Source of the DNA: Lithodes maja
Lineage: Eukaryota > Arthropoda > Malacostraca > Decapoda > Lithodidae
DNA length: 64,000 nt
Reading direction: 5' to 3'
Assembly: GCA_037953745.1 (NCBI GenBank)
Contig: JBAKBP010004291.1
Coordinates: 1 to 64,000, forward strand
Position 1 is the first letter of the stretch. Each line of letters opens with the position of its first letter. Position numbers and translations under genes: made by a program. The notes under the pieces are model-generated. The model made no database searches, was not told the DNA's origin, and worked only from the letters and a program-made list of their open reading frames with translations. Of the stretch, positions 1 to 10,420 are shown piece by piece.

Positions 1-264
1 CCCATTATACCCCCCTCCCCCCATATATAATTCATTCATTCATTCAATCATCACTTCCGAGGTTCGGGGCCCACCTTCATTCACCCACCTTCATTCACCC
101 ATCATCATCACCATCATCATCATCATCATCATATCAATTTCTACTACATTTTGCACTACAGTGGATATAGGCCTCCTAGGGAAACCACTCTAAAAAAATA
201 ACGAGTCCAGTGCAGTACCTCTTTGGGTGGCTTGGAAATTTGCACATATTTCTCTGGTTTGGCA

Positions 265-266
<2 letters not shown>

Positions 267-324
<58 letters not shown>

Positions 325-411
325 TATATATAATATATATATAAATATATCCACACACATACATTACCATTACCATTCTTTATATTTTGTTTGACACCTT
401 GTATATATATA

Positions 412-454
<43 letters not shown>
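267..454. repeat. (AT)n microsatellites
   Basis: Long uninterrupted TA/AT dinucleotide runs at 267-322 and about 417-454 bracket a short unique segment. A similar run lies at 836-886, with further AT blocks to 945. They give spurious Tyr/Ile open frames on both strands. A short CAT-trinucleotide run is also present near 105-131. Confidence 0.9.
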
Positions 455-457
<3 letters not shown>

Positions 458-830
458 CAGGAATAGAAGAACAAAGTACGCTACGAGCAGTTCCATACTT
501 TATTATCAAACGTTTCGACATCACACTGGTGTCATCTTCAGTGGTCTTCTTCGTAGTACATCGGAGAGAGGAGTGTTCCTTGGGAACCGTATCTTCAGCA
601 GGAATAGAAGAACAAAGTACGCTACGAGCAGTTCCATACTTTATTATCAAACGTTTCGACATCACACTGGTGTCATCTTCAGTGGTCTTCTTCGTAGTAC
701 ATCGGAGAGAGGAGTGTTCCTTGGGAACCGTATCTTCAGCAGGAATAGAAGAACAAAGTATATATTATTATATATACTTTGTTCTTCTATTCCTGCTGAA
801 GATACGGTTCCCAAGGAACACTCCTCTCTC

Positions 831-834
<4 letters not shown>
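455..834 (-). repeat. 141-bp tandem unit with inverted stub, Penelope-like terminal repeat candidate
   Basis: Two direct copies of a 141-bp unit lie at 455-595 and 596-736. A partial third copy (737-760) follows, then an inverted partial copy at about 770-834. The minus strand of each unit reads CTGAAGATG, a short hairpin and then CGAAACG. Tandem pseudo-LTRs with an inverted extra piece are typical of Penelope-like elements, and published work places hammerhead ribozymes in them. No reverse transcriptase or GIY-YIG sequence lies nearby, so this would be only a terminal remnant. The tandem arrangement is seen directly; the family assignment is inference. Confidence 0.45.
511..541 (-). ncRNA. 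hammerhead-like core (candidate), first copy
   Basis: On the minus strand the segment runs CTGAAGA, then a GACA...UGUC stem, then GAAAC. This resembles the CUGANGA and GAAA boxes of a hammerhead ribozyme. There is one extra U between the first box and stem II, and stems I and III were not convincingly folded by eye. A second copy lies 141 bp further on at 652-682. Confidence 0.25.
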
Positions 835-888
<54 letters not shown>

Positions 889-1132
889 TGTCTATATATA
901 TATACTGTATATATATATATATATATATAATATATATATACATTACTTTATTTTATTTACGTGTACAATAGAATTATTTCTGAATTTATTACCTGAAGAT
1001 TACCTGGCTTTCTTATTTTGTTTTTTCAGTGTCAACCCAGGAGCCATTTCCCTTCTCGTTGGAAAGGGTGTATATTGTGGCAAAGATATACAACTGTATA
1101 AACATTCTCATATATTTTCATAACAATAACAA

Positions 1133-1942
1133 TGCATGGAAACAATTGCGCATAGCTCACGAACCAATTACTCTATATTATTTTTGTTTTCACCATTGGA
1201 AAGAGCACAATTTTCCGATTCCGGTGATATATAAAGTTATATACGTATCTGACCAAATAACGCAACCACGAGGTGGGGAACAGCTCGGAACCCGGCTAGC
1301 ATCGCCGGAACAGAGACGGGTGAAGCGTAAATATTCGCATTTTGGCTCTTCATTTCAAATATTCATAGCGCAAAAAGTATTTGTCCTAGGAACTTCTAGT
1401 TTGTTTTATACTCATCAGCATTATTTGCCGTATTCATTCAGTCTAAATTTAAAACCATACACTTCGTAGCAACGAAATAAATCGAAAATGTTATAAACCA
1501 TATCAATCAAAATCAGATTTTTTTTTTTTTCGGTCACTGCATGGAAACAATTGTGCATAGCTCGCGAACCAATTATGCTATATTATTTTTGTTTTCACCA
1601 TTGGAAAGAGCACAATTTTCCGATTCCGGTGATATACACAGTTATATACGTATCCGAGCAAATAACGCAACCACGAAGTGGGGAACAGCTCGGAACCCGG
1701 CTAGCATCGCCGGAACAGAGACGGGTGAAGCGTAAATATTCGCATTTTGGCTCTTCATTTCAAATATTCATAGCGCAAAAAGTATTTGTCCTAGGAACTT
1801 CTAGTTTGTTTTATACTCATCAGCATTATTTGCCGTATTCATTCAGCCTAAATTTAAAACCATACACTTCGTAGCAACGAAATAAATTGAAAATTTTATA
1901 AACCATATAAATCAAAATCATATATTTTTTGTTTTCGGTTAC
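1133..1942. repeat. 405-bp tandem repeat, two copies
   Basis: Two head-to-tail units start at 1133 and 1538 with a 405-bp period and few differences (for example TTGCGCATAGCTCAC against TTGTGCATAGCTCGC). A third, strongly diverged start is visible at 1943. The short open frames in both copies are parallel by-products of the duplication. No coding similarity was recognised. Confidence 0.85.
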
Positions 1943-2358
1943 TGCTTGAGAACTATTGAAGATAAACAATTTCTGTTTCCAGATTTGGAAAGAGGAGAAA
2001 CATACTATTATTTGAGCAAAACAAAATATATGGTCATCACTCTCAATTTAGAGCTAGGACGGTGTGAAGACAATTGCATGGGAAATAATTGTATTCCGGA
2101 CTCATTTACACTTTCATATTTCGATTTATTTACATTTTTTTTTATTTTATCATGTACTATAAATATTCCTCTTCCCATTGATATATGATACATCACAATA
2201 AACAGCATTCTGGTGGATGGAAATCGCGAAAAATGTAAGGCTTCGACAACACTCATGAGCCAAATTCAAGACCCAAAATACTTGTCAAGTGCCTCCTTGG
2301 ACTTATTGGAACATAATATGATGGAGGGAGTTAAACAATTACAAACCTGTCTACCTGA

Positions 2359-3395
2359 TTATAATATCACTGGGATTCTTCGTTCTTCATGGTTTTGGAT
2401 CCAATTTATCCTAGAAATAATAATATCTAATTCTTCAAACGCAATGCTCACATTATAATCTTCCCTCATCAATTTGAGTACATAACTATAAAAGTAACCT
2501 GTATTTAAAAGTGGCATACTGCTTCTTATTATGTAGTTGGGAGATTTTTCAAGTCTTTTTGCGTACCGACATTGTATCAGTGTTACTTGATGGTTCAATA
2601 ATAACATGTTACATGCATTGGCTGATTCATGGCTGCTAGCATAAACAGGTGTACCCAGCATATTTTTTCATGACTTTACTATATGCAATATTAAAAGTTT
2701 TGAACATACATGATTTTTTGGTTTTAGAATGGTTCCATAGAGATAATCCGAAATCAGGCTTACAATATGAATTAAACAAGAAAATAAGTGTATCTAAATC
2801 TACATAAGTAAAATCCCTCTTGACACTGTTAAAACTTGCATAGAAATTATTAAGTCTATATTTTATGTCCTCGGTATCTTCAAAATTACTGCTTACGAAG
2901 TGACCTAAATATTTAAAAGAGGTTACTACATCCAAGGTACCGCCATTCATTGTAATAACATCAATAGGATTAGTGATTTTTTTTTTATCAAATATAAAGC
3001 ATTTTGTCTTTGTCTTATTAATGAACAGTTTATGGCTGTTTACCAATTCACAGAATTTAGTATAGAGAATATTCATATCAGTTTTTGATCCAGCGATAAG
3101 TGCAATATCGTCTGCATAAGCAAGTATATTACACCTATTAATGCCCAGTGTGCAGCCAATATCCATGTTACATATTTCATTGACAATTTCATTCACATAT
3201 ATGTTAAAAAGGAAAGGGGATAGAATACCTCCCTGTCTAATTCCTTTCTCTAGGTAACGATAGGATCCTCTATAATCCTTCCAAGATACATTAACAAGCT
3301 GATTTCGGAGATAATACATAAGTATATAGACTGTATCAGAAGGAATTCCTAGTGTCATTAGTTTTGAACCTAGAATGAAATGATCAACGCTATGC
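2359..3395 (-). pseudogene. non-LTR reverse transcriptase fragment (C-terminal half)
   Basis: Minus-strand frames encode a partial non-LTR RT. It opens at motif A (SVDHFILG just inside the TAG-array boundary), continues through RQGGILSPFLFNIYVNEI, and reaches the catalytic box AYADDIALIAGS, followed by thumb-like sequence. A one-base shift near 2650 moves the frame to the segment ending near 2359. The fragment lacks everything 5' of motif A because the TAG array begins there at about 3397. It is a dead, 5'-incomplete copy of a Jockey/I-group type element; the exact clade is uncertain. Confidence 0.75.
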
Positions 3396-3396
3396 T

Positions 3397-3513
3397 AGTA
3401 GATGTTGTAGTAGTAGTAGTAGTAGTAGATGTTGTAGTAGTAGTAGTAGTAGATGTTGTAGTAGTAGTAGTAGTAGATGTTGTAGTAGTAGTAGTAGTAG
3501 TAGATGTTGTAGA
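3397..3513 (+). repeat. TAG microsatellite with TAGATGTTG interruptions
   Basis: Runs of TAG/GTA trinucleotides punctuated by TAGATGTTG. The same composite array recurs at 5041-5189 and 10359-10420, always at the ends of the restriction-like-endonuclease retrotransposon copies. This suggests all these blocks were once a single array. Its translation as poly-Val or poly-Ser is an artefact. Confidence 0.9.
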
Positions 3514-3518
3514 GTGTC

Positions 3519-5016
3519 ATGTCAGAGAGTGGGTAAACGAAATAGAAATACTAGCCAAAATTGCAAAGACGGAACCACAGGCTGCATATTCGGCATTCAC
3601 ATATGGGGTCAAACACCGCTGGACCTACTTGATGCGTACCATTCCAAACGTGGGTCCACAACTTCAACCGCTAGAAGATGCCATCAGAGACAAACTCATC
3701 CCAGCTTGGATGAAGTCCCACACCCCAAATGCTACAGAGAGGGAGTTGCTCGCACTTCCTCCTAGGTTAGGAGGGCTTGGAATCATCAATCCGGTGAGGA
3801 GGGCGACAACGGAACACCAGAACTCAGTAAAGATAACAGAATCTCTCACTGAACGCATCGTAGCGCAAGATCCTGACGGCGAAGTGGACCAGGCGGACAT
3901 CTACAACATCAGAAAGACCATCACGTCAGAGAGGCAAAACTCACAGAAAAATGACCTGGCACAATTGATGCGACAACTTTCCCCGAGACTAACAAGAAAA
4001 GTACAAATAGCACAAGAAACGGGTGCTTCAAATTGGCTGACAACACTACCAATCAAGGCAAAAGGCTTCAATCTAAACAAACAAGAATTTAATGATGCTA
4101 TTGCACTGAGGTATGATTGGCCGATTGAAGGACTGCCCGATCGATGCGTTTGTGGAATCAACAACGATGCAGACCACAGCATGATATGTAAGAAGGGAGG
4201 ATTCATCAGCATCAGGCACGATGAAGTAAGAGATGTAACGGTGAACATGCTCAGGGAGGTGTGTCGAGATGTGGTGCGCGAACCATCACTCATTCCCTTG
4301 GAGGGAGAGATCTTGCAGCACAGGATGGCCAACACATCCAACGAAGCACGAGTGGACGTTAGTGCAAGAAGTTTTTGGACAAGAGCACAGCGAGCATTCT
4401 TTGACGTAAGAATATTCGACCCAATGGCCCATAGCTACAGCGGGCTGTCTCTGGAGGCTGCACACAAGAGGAATGAACAAGAGAAGGTCAGGGCATATGG
4501 GGAAAGGATCTTAAATATCGAACATGGCAGCTTTACCCCACTAGTCTTCACCACATCTGGAGGGATGGGACCTAGGGCCCAGTGCTTCTATTCAAGGCTT
4601 GCAGAGATCATCGCAGAGAAGAAGAAACAGCCCAGGAGCCACGTTGTAGCCTGGATGAGGTGCCGTCTATCTTTCTCGTTGCTCAGATCAGCACTACTAT
4701 GCCTGCGGGGAACAAGACGGTCTGCACCACAACCAGCGACGGTGGCAGAAGTGGACTACGAGGCAGCAGTGGCAGAGGGTCGCATAGGAAGGAGACTGGA
4801 TTGAAGTTGCATGGTGTTGAATAGTAATATCTGATGCTTGTAAAAAAAAATGTATGAACAATATTAAATAAAAACCAATGTAGTAGTAGTAATCCACGAT
4901 GATGAGTCTGAGTGCTGACCCCGGAATAGTAAGTAGCTGAATGACTACCAAGTCGGACGCTTTGATGACTGTTCTGACCTGGTTTACGGTCCAAAGAGGG
5001 GATGCACAGGCTGAGT
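3519..5016 (+). mobile_element. RLE-type non-LTR retrotransposon, 5'-truncated copy A
   Basis: Near-identical to 8868-10358 of the longer copy downstream. It is joined directly to the TAG array on its left and ends on its right with a shared 3' UTR ending GGCTGAGT, then GGTTT, a run of about 22 A and the next TAG array. The 5' truncation and the 3' end at a fixed point are as expected from target-primed reverse transcription. Confidence 0.85.
3521..4804 (+). pseudogene. RT C-terminal region plus CCHC and restriction-like endonuclease (copy A)
   Basis: The open frame covers the last 427 residues of the element's polyprotein, starting at VREWVNEIEIL. It includes the CxC...H...C zinc motif (CVCGINNDADHSMIC) and an endonuclease block with VDVSARSF, FDVRIFDP and an EKVRAYGERI Lys/Tyr motif, then the conserved MRCRLSFSLLRSALLC end and a stop. 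It has no start codon and no RT palm, so it is a truncated copy although its frame is unbroken. The upstream poly-Val residues come from the TAG array and are not part of it. Confidence 0.85.
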
Positions 5017-5040
5017 GGTTTAAAAAAAAAAAAAAAAAAA

Positions 5041-5189
5041 AAAGTAGATGTTGTAGTAGTAGATGTTGTAGTAGTAGTAGTAGATGTTGTAGTAGTAGTA
5101 GATGTTGTAGTAGTAGTAGTAGTAGTAGATGTTGTAGTAGTAGTAGTAGTAGTAGATGTTGTAGTAGTAGTAGTAGTAGTAGATGTTGT
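5041..5189 (+). repeat. TAG/TAGATGTTG array between copies A and B
   Basis: About 150 bp of the same composite microsatellite. It is directly preceded by the poly(A) end of copy A and directly followed by the putative 5' end of the near-full-length copy B. Confidence 0.9.
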
Positions 5190-5930
5190 CCCCTACCCTG
5201 CCTTCCCAACTCCACCGCCCACCACCTACCTCCCACCGCCCACAGCCCAGCTCCACCATCGCTTCTCCACATTCGTTCCACATCGCCAGACAACCTTCAC
5301 GCCACTCAAGAGATGGAATAAGAGCCAGTGAGTGATATAGAGAATACGGTAAAGGATAGTAAATGTGAAAGTGAAGGGGAAAATACTGTCTTATGCGGAA
5401 ATCATATCCCGCCAACGAAATTTGTGAAAAACTATTATAGAAAGGGACCGGTGAGTGTATCCTGAGTGTGTGGTGATACCATGGAAAAATAGAAAGACTT
5501 TCTTTACTACGTACTGCATATTAGTAACTTCCCCTAACCTCATCCCCCCTAATGGTTTCTTTATAGCTATTGTCCATCCATCCATCCATCCCCTATCCCT
5601 CCCCTATCCCATCTCAATACCTCTTATCCTCCACCCCCACCTCCCCCCGCTCCCCCACGTGTACCACCCCCTCTCGCCCCCCCCCCCCCCCACCCCCACA
5701 CCCAATCCACCCCTCCCATAAAACTGGAGGGAACACTTGACACCTCTCTCTCTCTCTCTCTCTCTCTCTCAATAACGGAAGGCAATCATGCATCAGATAC
5801 GTTACTCTCACAATTAATCAATATAGATACTCATATATAAACCTATCATCTCTTTCTCGTTCTCGCTATCGTTCACTCTCCCTAAAATTAACATTAAAAT
5901 AAGTAAACATAAAAGCACACCTGTCACACC

Positions 5931-5965
<35 letters not shown>

Positions 5966-6170
5966 GGTCATAAAATAAAGGAGAGTGAATCTATGAGTCA
6001 TTGTAGGGTACGGAAACAACAAGAAAAACAGTGACCGCAAGGGGATAATCTTACAGTCGAAAACTTCTGAGATATACAGGCTGGATAGGTAGGCTAAATA
6101 GGACTGTCTCTCTCTCTCTCTCTCTCTCCCTATCTATCTATTCTTTTGGATTAAGACAGCCTAAGCAGCG

Positions 6171-6204
<34 letters not shown>

Positions 6205-6769
6205 GCTCTCTCTTTAGCTCTTTCTCGCTACCTATCTATCTATTCTTTCGCAGTAATCTCATTCTTAACTAATTCAATCTCCACAATACCTAATATCCTA
6301 TCTTCTCATTAGCCAAGGTCTAATCCTTATTGATAATACAACTTCTACAACTACCGGTGCTATTAGTACTGCTAACATTACGGTTTATAAAGGAAATAAC
6401 GAACATCTTTATTAAAGCCAAAATCTGCCTAGTTGTCCTATCTAGCCGCTTACTCAGTGTGTTTATGTCACGTAATAACACCAAATTGTTCACATACAAC
6501 ACAACCTAATATATACATCCCACCAGCCAGCCAGGGGGAATATCAAATATGGCATACAACAACACCGATAGGGAATACACACTCTAGTACAAAATAATCT
6601 AGGCACACATACAGAAAAATATTTGGTTGTTTTTACGGAAGTTACGGGCCGGTACTGTAAATAAGATAAATTAAGTTTTGGAAAAAAAAGAAAAACAGAA
6701 GATAAATAGCCTAAGGGTAAAGCGTAAAAGACATTGCAAGAGAACAGATGGAAGTGTCATAAGGGTATA
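5190..6769 (+). other. 5' leader of copy B, CT-microsatellite rich
   Basis: No convincing coding sequence. It holds pyrimidine-rich C runs (5640-5710) and several (CT)n blocks at about 5742-5770, 5933-5965, 6106-6130 and 6172-6204. Two copies of a CTATCTATCTATTCTTT motif lie near 6131 and 6228. It probably acts as the element's promoter and 5' UTR. Confidence 0.55.
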
Positions 6770-6953
6770 ATGGAGGATGATGCAAGTTTAGATGAAGCCC
6801 TATCACAAAGGTCAACGACTAACAAGTGTTGCATCTGTACAAAGAATGAGCATACATGTACAAGATGCAAATGCGTGCAAAAAAAAAAAAGGATGCATAA
6901 ACTGTAATAAAGGTTCCCGGTGTCGCAACCCTTATAATAGTGTAATAACATAG
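6770..6953 (+). pseudogene. Cys-rich N-terminal domain of the retrotransposon protein, frameshifted
   Basis: An ATG at 6770 opens a frame with a dense Cys cluster (KCCICTKN...CTRCKCV). It then hits a run of 12 A at 6879-6890. After the run the Cys pattern (GCINCNKGSRCRNP) continues in the frame used by the main polyprotein, and a TAG at 6951-6953 interrupts that frame. Related RT proteins in other invertebrates carry a Cys-rich segment in this place, probably for nucleic-acid binding. The shift could be a copy defect, a homopolymer sequencing error or slippage during expression. Confidence 0.55.
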
Positions 6954-9900
6954 GGAGGAGCGGCAGCCAGTGCCCAGAGAGTGCGAAGGGATGAAGCTGA
7001 CGGGACACAACACGGCGATGGGCAACAACCCGACAGAGCATGTGGAGGTGCGGGACCCTCAGGGGGCCCGAGAGAAGGGCGGCAACCACATGACATGGTG
7101 GGTGACGGTGAGCCCAGCGGAGTCCAAAGACCCGGAGACGAGCACCGAGATGCTGGAGAGGAGGGTGGTGTGCAAACAAGGCCAAATATAGCTGGTAGAA
7201 ACGACGATATGCCACGCAACGAAGAGCCCCGAGAAGCACACAGGGAGGTGGGACCACAGAGGGAAGCAGCCCTGGAGAGACCCGCAGAAGTTGATGGCAG
7301 AGGAGGACCCCTTCAATGGAAAGGACTACGGGGAGAGGAGGTAAAAATGTGGGCAGAGGCAGCTTACTCAGAAATTGTAGATTGGTCTGCACACAGTTTA
7401 TTCAACCCACCTAAATGTGACGCCACCACCAAACTGTTGACAGAGATGAAAAAGCTCATTTATAACTATGTCTATGACAGACCTTTAGCCCCGTATGCTC
7501 TCAAGTTATTTTTCAGCATTCCACATCTCTTCTTGCAAAAAACTCACCGCAATTCTAGACAAGCGGAAAATGTGACAGCGCTAACAAATAGAGTGAAACT
7601 GTGGAATGATAACAAGATGGATGACTTACTCAGTGAAGCCAGAGCATTACAAGAGAGACAAGGCAGATGGCAACACAAAAGAGAAAACACTGAGGACAAG
7701 GCCAGGAGATTCGGCGACCAGATGAGACAAGGTAAAGTGACACCTGCAATACGATCGCTGACAAAGGAGGCAGCTGGTGGGCTGTTGCCTATCACAAGAG
7801 ATACCATCAAGCTGCTGGAAGAGAAACATCCGCAACCTAGTATATCCGAGAGTCAGAAGCTAGAGGGGGCTTATATACCACCGAACCCCGTCATCTACGA
7901 ACAAATCACAGGCGAGAAGATTTGGAAAAAGGCTCTAGGGACACAAGGCAGTGCAGGACCCTCAGGGATGGATGCAAACGGTTGGAGAACAATCCTGAGC
8001 AGCACACTTTTCGGAGTTGCAGCGACCGACTTACGCAGGGCGCTGGCAGATCTTGCAAGAAAAATGGCCACTCAAGATTGTCAACACTTGGAGGCCTACA
8101 CAGCTTGTCGTCTAATACCATTGGACAAGAATCCAGGGTGCAGACCTGTAGGCGTGGGTGAAGTGTTGAGAAGAATCATCGGAAAATGCATAATGGAGGT
8201 GGTGAAGGACGATGTGCGGTCAGCGGCTGGAAATCTCCAAGTGTGTGCTGGCCACCAAGCAGGGGGAGAGGCAGCAATTCATGCAATAAGAGAAATATAT
8301 GAGCAAGAAGAATGTGAAGCCGTGCTGTTAGTGGATGCATCAAATGCCTTTAACACCATCAACAGAAAGACAGCAATTCACAACATCAAGGTAAAATGCC
8401 CCAGCTTAGCCACATATGTAGAGAATACCTATAAACAGCCTGCAGACCTCTTCATAGTAAACAACCAAAACTCACGACGTGGAACGGCACTGAAATCAAT
8501 GGAAGGAACCACACAAGGGGACCCAGTAGCAATGGCGATGTACGCATTAGGTCTCTCGGTGTTGCTATCATTAACAAGACATGAGACGACACATGTTAAG
8601 CAGGCGGCCTATGCAGATGATCTCACTGGAGCAGGGAAAGTCAATGATCTCAAGAGCTGGTGGGAGCAAGTATCGCAAGTGGGACCAGAAATAGGATACT
8701 TTCCAAATGCTAGTAAGTCTATACTGATAGTAAAAGCAGAACATTACGAAAATGCCTTAGAAGCTTTCAACGGTAGTGAAGTGGTCGTAACAAAGGATGG
8801 ACAGCGTCATCTAGGGGAAGTGATTGGCACAGAAGAGTTCAAGAAGCAATACATGGAAGAGAAGGTCAGAGAGTGGGTAAACGAAATAGAAATACTAGCC
8901 AAAATTGCAAAGACGGAACCACAGGCTGCATATTCGGCATTCACATATGGGGTCAAACACCGCTGGACCTACTTGATGCGTACCATTCCAAACGTGGGTC
9001 CACAACTTCAACCGCTAGAAGATGCCATCAGAGACAAACTCATCCCAGCTTGGATGAAGTCCCACACCCCAAATTCTACAGAGAGGGAGTTGCTCGCACT
9101 TCCTCCTAGGTTAGGAGGGCTTGGAATCATCAATCCGGTGAGGAGGGCGACAACGGAACACGAGAACTCAGTAAAGATAACAGAATCTCTCACTGAACGC
9201 ATCGTAGCGCAAGATCCTGACGGCGAAGTGGACCAGGCGGACATCTACAACATCAGAAAGACCATCACGTCAGAGAGGCAAAACTCACAGAAAAATGACC
9301 TGGCACAATTGATGCGACAACTTTGCCCGAGACTAACAAGAAAAGTACAAATAGCACAAGAAACGGGTGCTTCAAATTGGCTGACAACACTATCAATCAA
9401 GGCAAAAGGCTTCAATCTAAACAAACAAGAATTTAATGATGCTATTGCACTGAGGTATGATTGGCCGATTGAAGGACTGCCCGATCGATGCGTTTGTGGA
9501 ATCAACAACGATGCAGACCACAGCATGATATGTAAGAAGGGAGGATTCATCAGCATCAGGCACGATGAAGTAAGAGATGTAACGGCGAACATGCTCAGGG
9601 AGGTGTGTCGAGATGTGGTGCGCGAACCATCACTCATTCCCTTGGAGGGAGAGATCTTGCAGCACAGGACGGCCAACACATCCAACGAAGCACGAGTGGA
9701 CGTTAGTGCAAGAAGTTTTTGGACAAGAGCACAGCGAGCATTCTTTGACGTAAGAATATTCGACCCAATGGCCCATAGCTACAGCGGGCTGTCTCTGGAG
9801 GCTGCACACAAGAGGAATGAACAAGAGAAGGTCAGGGCATATGGGGAAAGGATCTTAAATATCGAACATGGCAGCTTTACCCCACTAGTCTTCACCACAT

Positions 9901-10148
9901 CTGGAGGGATGGGACCTAGGGCCCAGTGCTTCTATTCAAGGCTTGCAGAGATCATCGCAGAGAAGAAGAAACAGCCCAGGAGCCACGTTGTAGCCTGGAT
10001 GAGGTGCCGTCTATCTTTCTCGTTGCTCAGATCAGCACTACTATGCCTGCGGGGAACAAGACTGTCTGCACCACAACCAGCGACGGTGGCAGAAGTGGAC
10101 TACGAGGCAGCAGTGGCAGAGGGTCGCATAGGAAGGAGACTGGATTGA
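6954..10148 (+). CDS. RT / zinc knuckle / restriction-like endonuclease polyprotein (copy B)
   Basis: The open frame of 1,064 codons makes the element's integration protein, which nicks DNA and reverse-transcribes its own RNA at the nick. RT blocks are visible in order: LIPLDKNPGCRPVG, the motif A region LLVDASNAFNTINR, GTTQGDPVAMAMY, and the catalytic AYADDLTGAG. After a thumb region come a CxC...H...C zinc motif and a PD-(D/E)XK-like nuclease (VDVSARSF, FDVRIFDP, EKVRAYGERI). The frame ends at RRLD-stop. No ATG fits at the left edge: the natural start is probably 6770, cut off by a frameshift and a TAG. The catalytic residues of both enzymes look present, so the copy is recently active or nearly so. 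Confidence 0.85.
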   Translation, partial: GGAAASAQRVRRDEADGTQHGDGQQPDRACGGAGPSGGPREGRQPHDMVGDGEPSGVQRPGDEHRDAGEEGGVQTRPNIAGRNDDMPRNEEPREAHREVGPQREAALERPAEVDGRGGPLQWKGLRGEEVKMWAEAAYSEIVDWSAHSLFNPPKCDATTKLLTEMKKLIYNYVYDRPLAPYALKLFFSIPHLFLQKTHRNSRQAENVTALTNRVKLWNDNKMDDLLSEARALQERQGRWQHKRENTEDKARRFGDQMRQGKVTPAIRSLTKEAAGGLLPITRDTIKLLEEKHPQPSISESQKLEGAYIPPNPVIYEQITGEKIWKKALGTQGSAGPSGMDANGWRTILSSTLFGVAATDLRRALADLARKMATQDCQHLEAYTACRLIPLDKNPGCRPVGVGEVLRRIIGKCIMEVVKDDVRSAAGNLQVCAGHQAGGEAAIHAIREIYEQEECEAVLLVDASNAFNTINRKTAIHNIKVKCPSLATYVENTYKQPADLFIVNNQNSRRGTALKSMEGTTQGDPVAMAMYALGLSVLLSLTRHETTHVKQAAYADDLTGAGKVNDLKSWWEQVSQVGPEIGYFPNASKSILIVKAEHYENALEAFNGSEVVVTKDGQRHLGEVIGTEEFKKQYMEEKVREWVNEIEILAKIAKTEPQAAYSAFTYGVKHRWTYLMRTIPNVGPQLQPLEDAIRDKLIPAWMKSHTPNSTERELLALPPRLGGLGIINPVRRATTEHENSVKITESLTERIVAQDPDGEVDQADIYNIRKTITSERQNSQKNDLAQLMRQLCPRLTRKVQIAQETGASNWLTTLSIKAKGFNLNKQEFNDAIALRYDWPIEGLPDRCVCGINNDADHSMICKKGGFISIRHDEVRDVTANMLREVCRDVVREPSLIPLEGEILQHRTANTSNEARVDVSARSFWTRAQRAFFDVRIFDPMAHSYSGLSLEAAHKRNEQEKVRAYGERILNIEHGSFTPLVFTTSGGMGPRAQCFYSRLAEIIAEKKKQPRSHVVAWMRCRLSFSLLRSALLCLRGTRLSAPQPATVAEVDYEAAVAEGRIGRRLD

Positions 10149-10358
10149 AGTTGCATGGTGTTGAATAGTAATATCTGATGCTTGTAAAATAAAATGTATG
10201 AACAATATTAAATACAAATCAATGTAGTAGTAGTAATCCACGATGATGAGTCTGAAGTGCTGACCCCAGAATAGTAAGTAGCTGAATGACTACCAAGTCG
10301 GACGCTTTGATGACTGTTCTGACCTGGTTTAGGGTCCAAAGAGGGGATGCACAGGCTG

Positions 10359-10420
10359 AGTAGTAGATGTTGTAGTAGTAGTAGTAGTAGTAGATGTTGT
10401 AGTAGTAGTAGTAGTAGTAG
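10359..10420 (+). repeat. TAG/TAGATGTTG array between copies B and C
   Basis: A short remaining block of the composite microsatellite. Copy B ends directly on it, and copy C starts at a TAGTAATAAAGG junction that shares bases with the array. Confidence 0.9.

Larger units (their letters stand above)
5190..10358 (+). mobile_element. RLE-type non-LTR retrotransposon, near-full-length copy B
   Basis: This 5.17-kb unit lies between two blocks of the same TAG/TAGATGTTG array, which is how its limits were set. It has a roughly 1.6-kb 5' leader rich in CT microsatellite, a short Cys-rich coding start, a long RT-zinc-endonuclease frame, and a 3' UTR ending GGCTGAGT with no poly(A). The single polyprotein with a C-terminal PD-(D/E)XK-like nuclease places it with the R2/R4/NeSL/Dong superclade; the clade cannot be fixed by eye. 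The array on both sides suggests TAG repeats are its target. Confidence 0.8.

Noticed and set aside
387..971. Open frames rich in Tyr and Ile near the window start
   Set aside because: They arise from AT microsatellite and the 141-bp tandem units in several frames, with no protein similarity.
1029..1874. Two similar open frames of 107-146 codons
   Set aside because: They are parallel copies of the 405-bp tandem repeat and lack any recognisable domain or third-position pattern.
3380..3513. Open frame with poly-Val/Asp-Val repeats
   Set aside because: It is the translation of the TAG microsatellite; only the part from 3521 matches a protein.
5614..5811. Short frame with Arg-Glu repeats
   Set aside because: It translates a CT/GA microsatellite in the retrotransposon leader.
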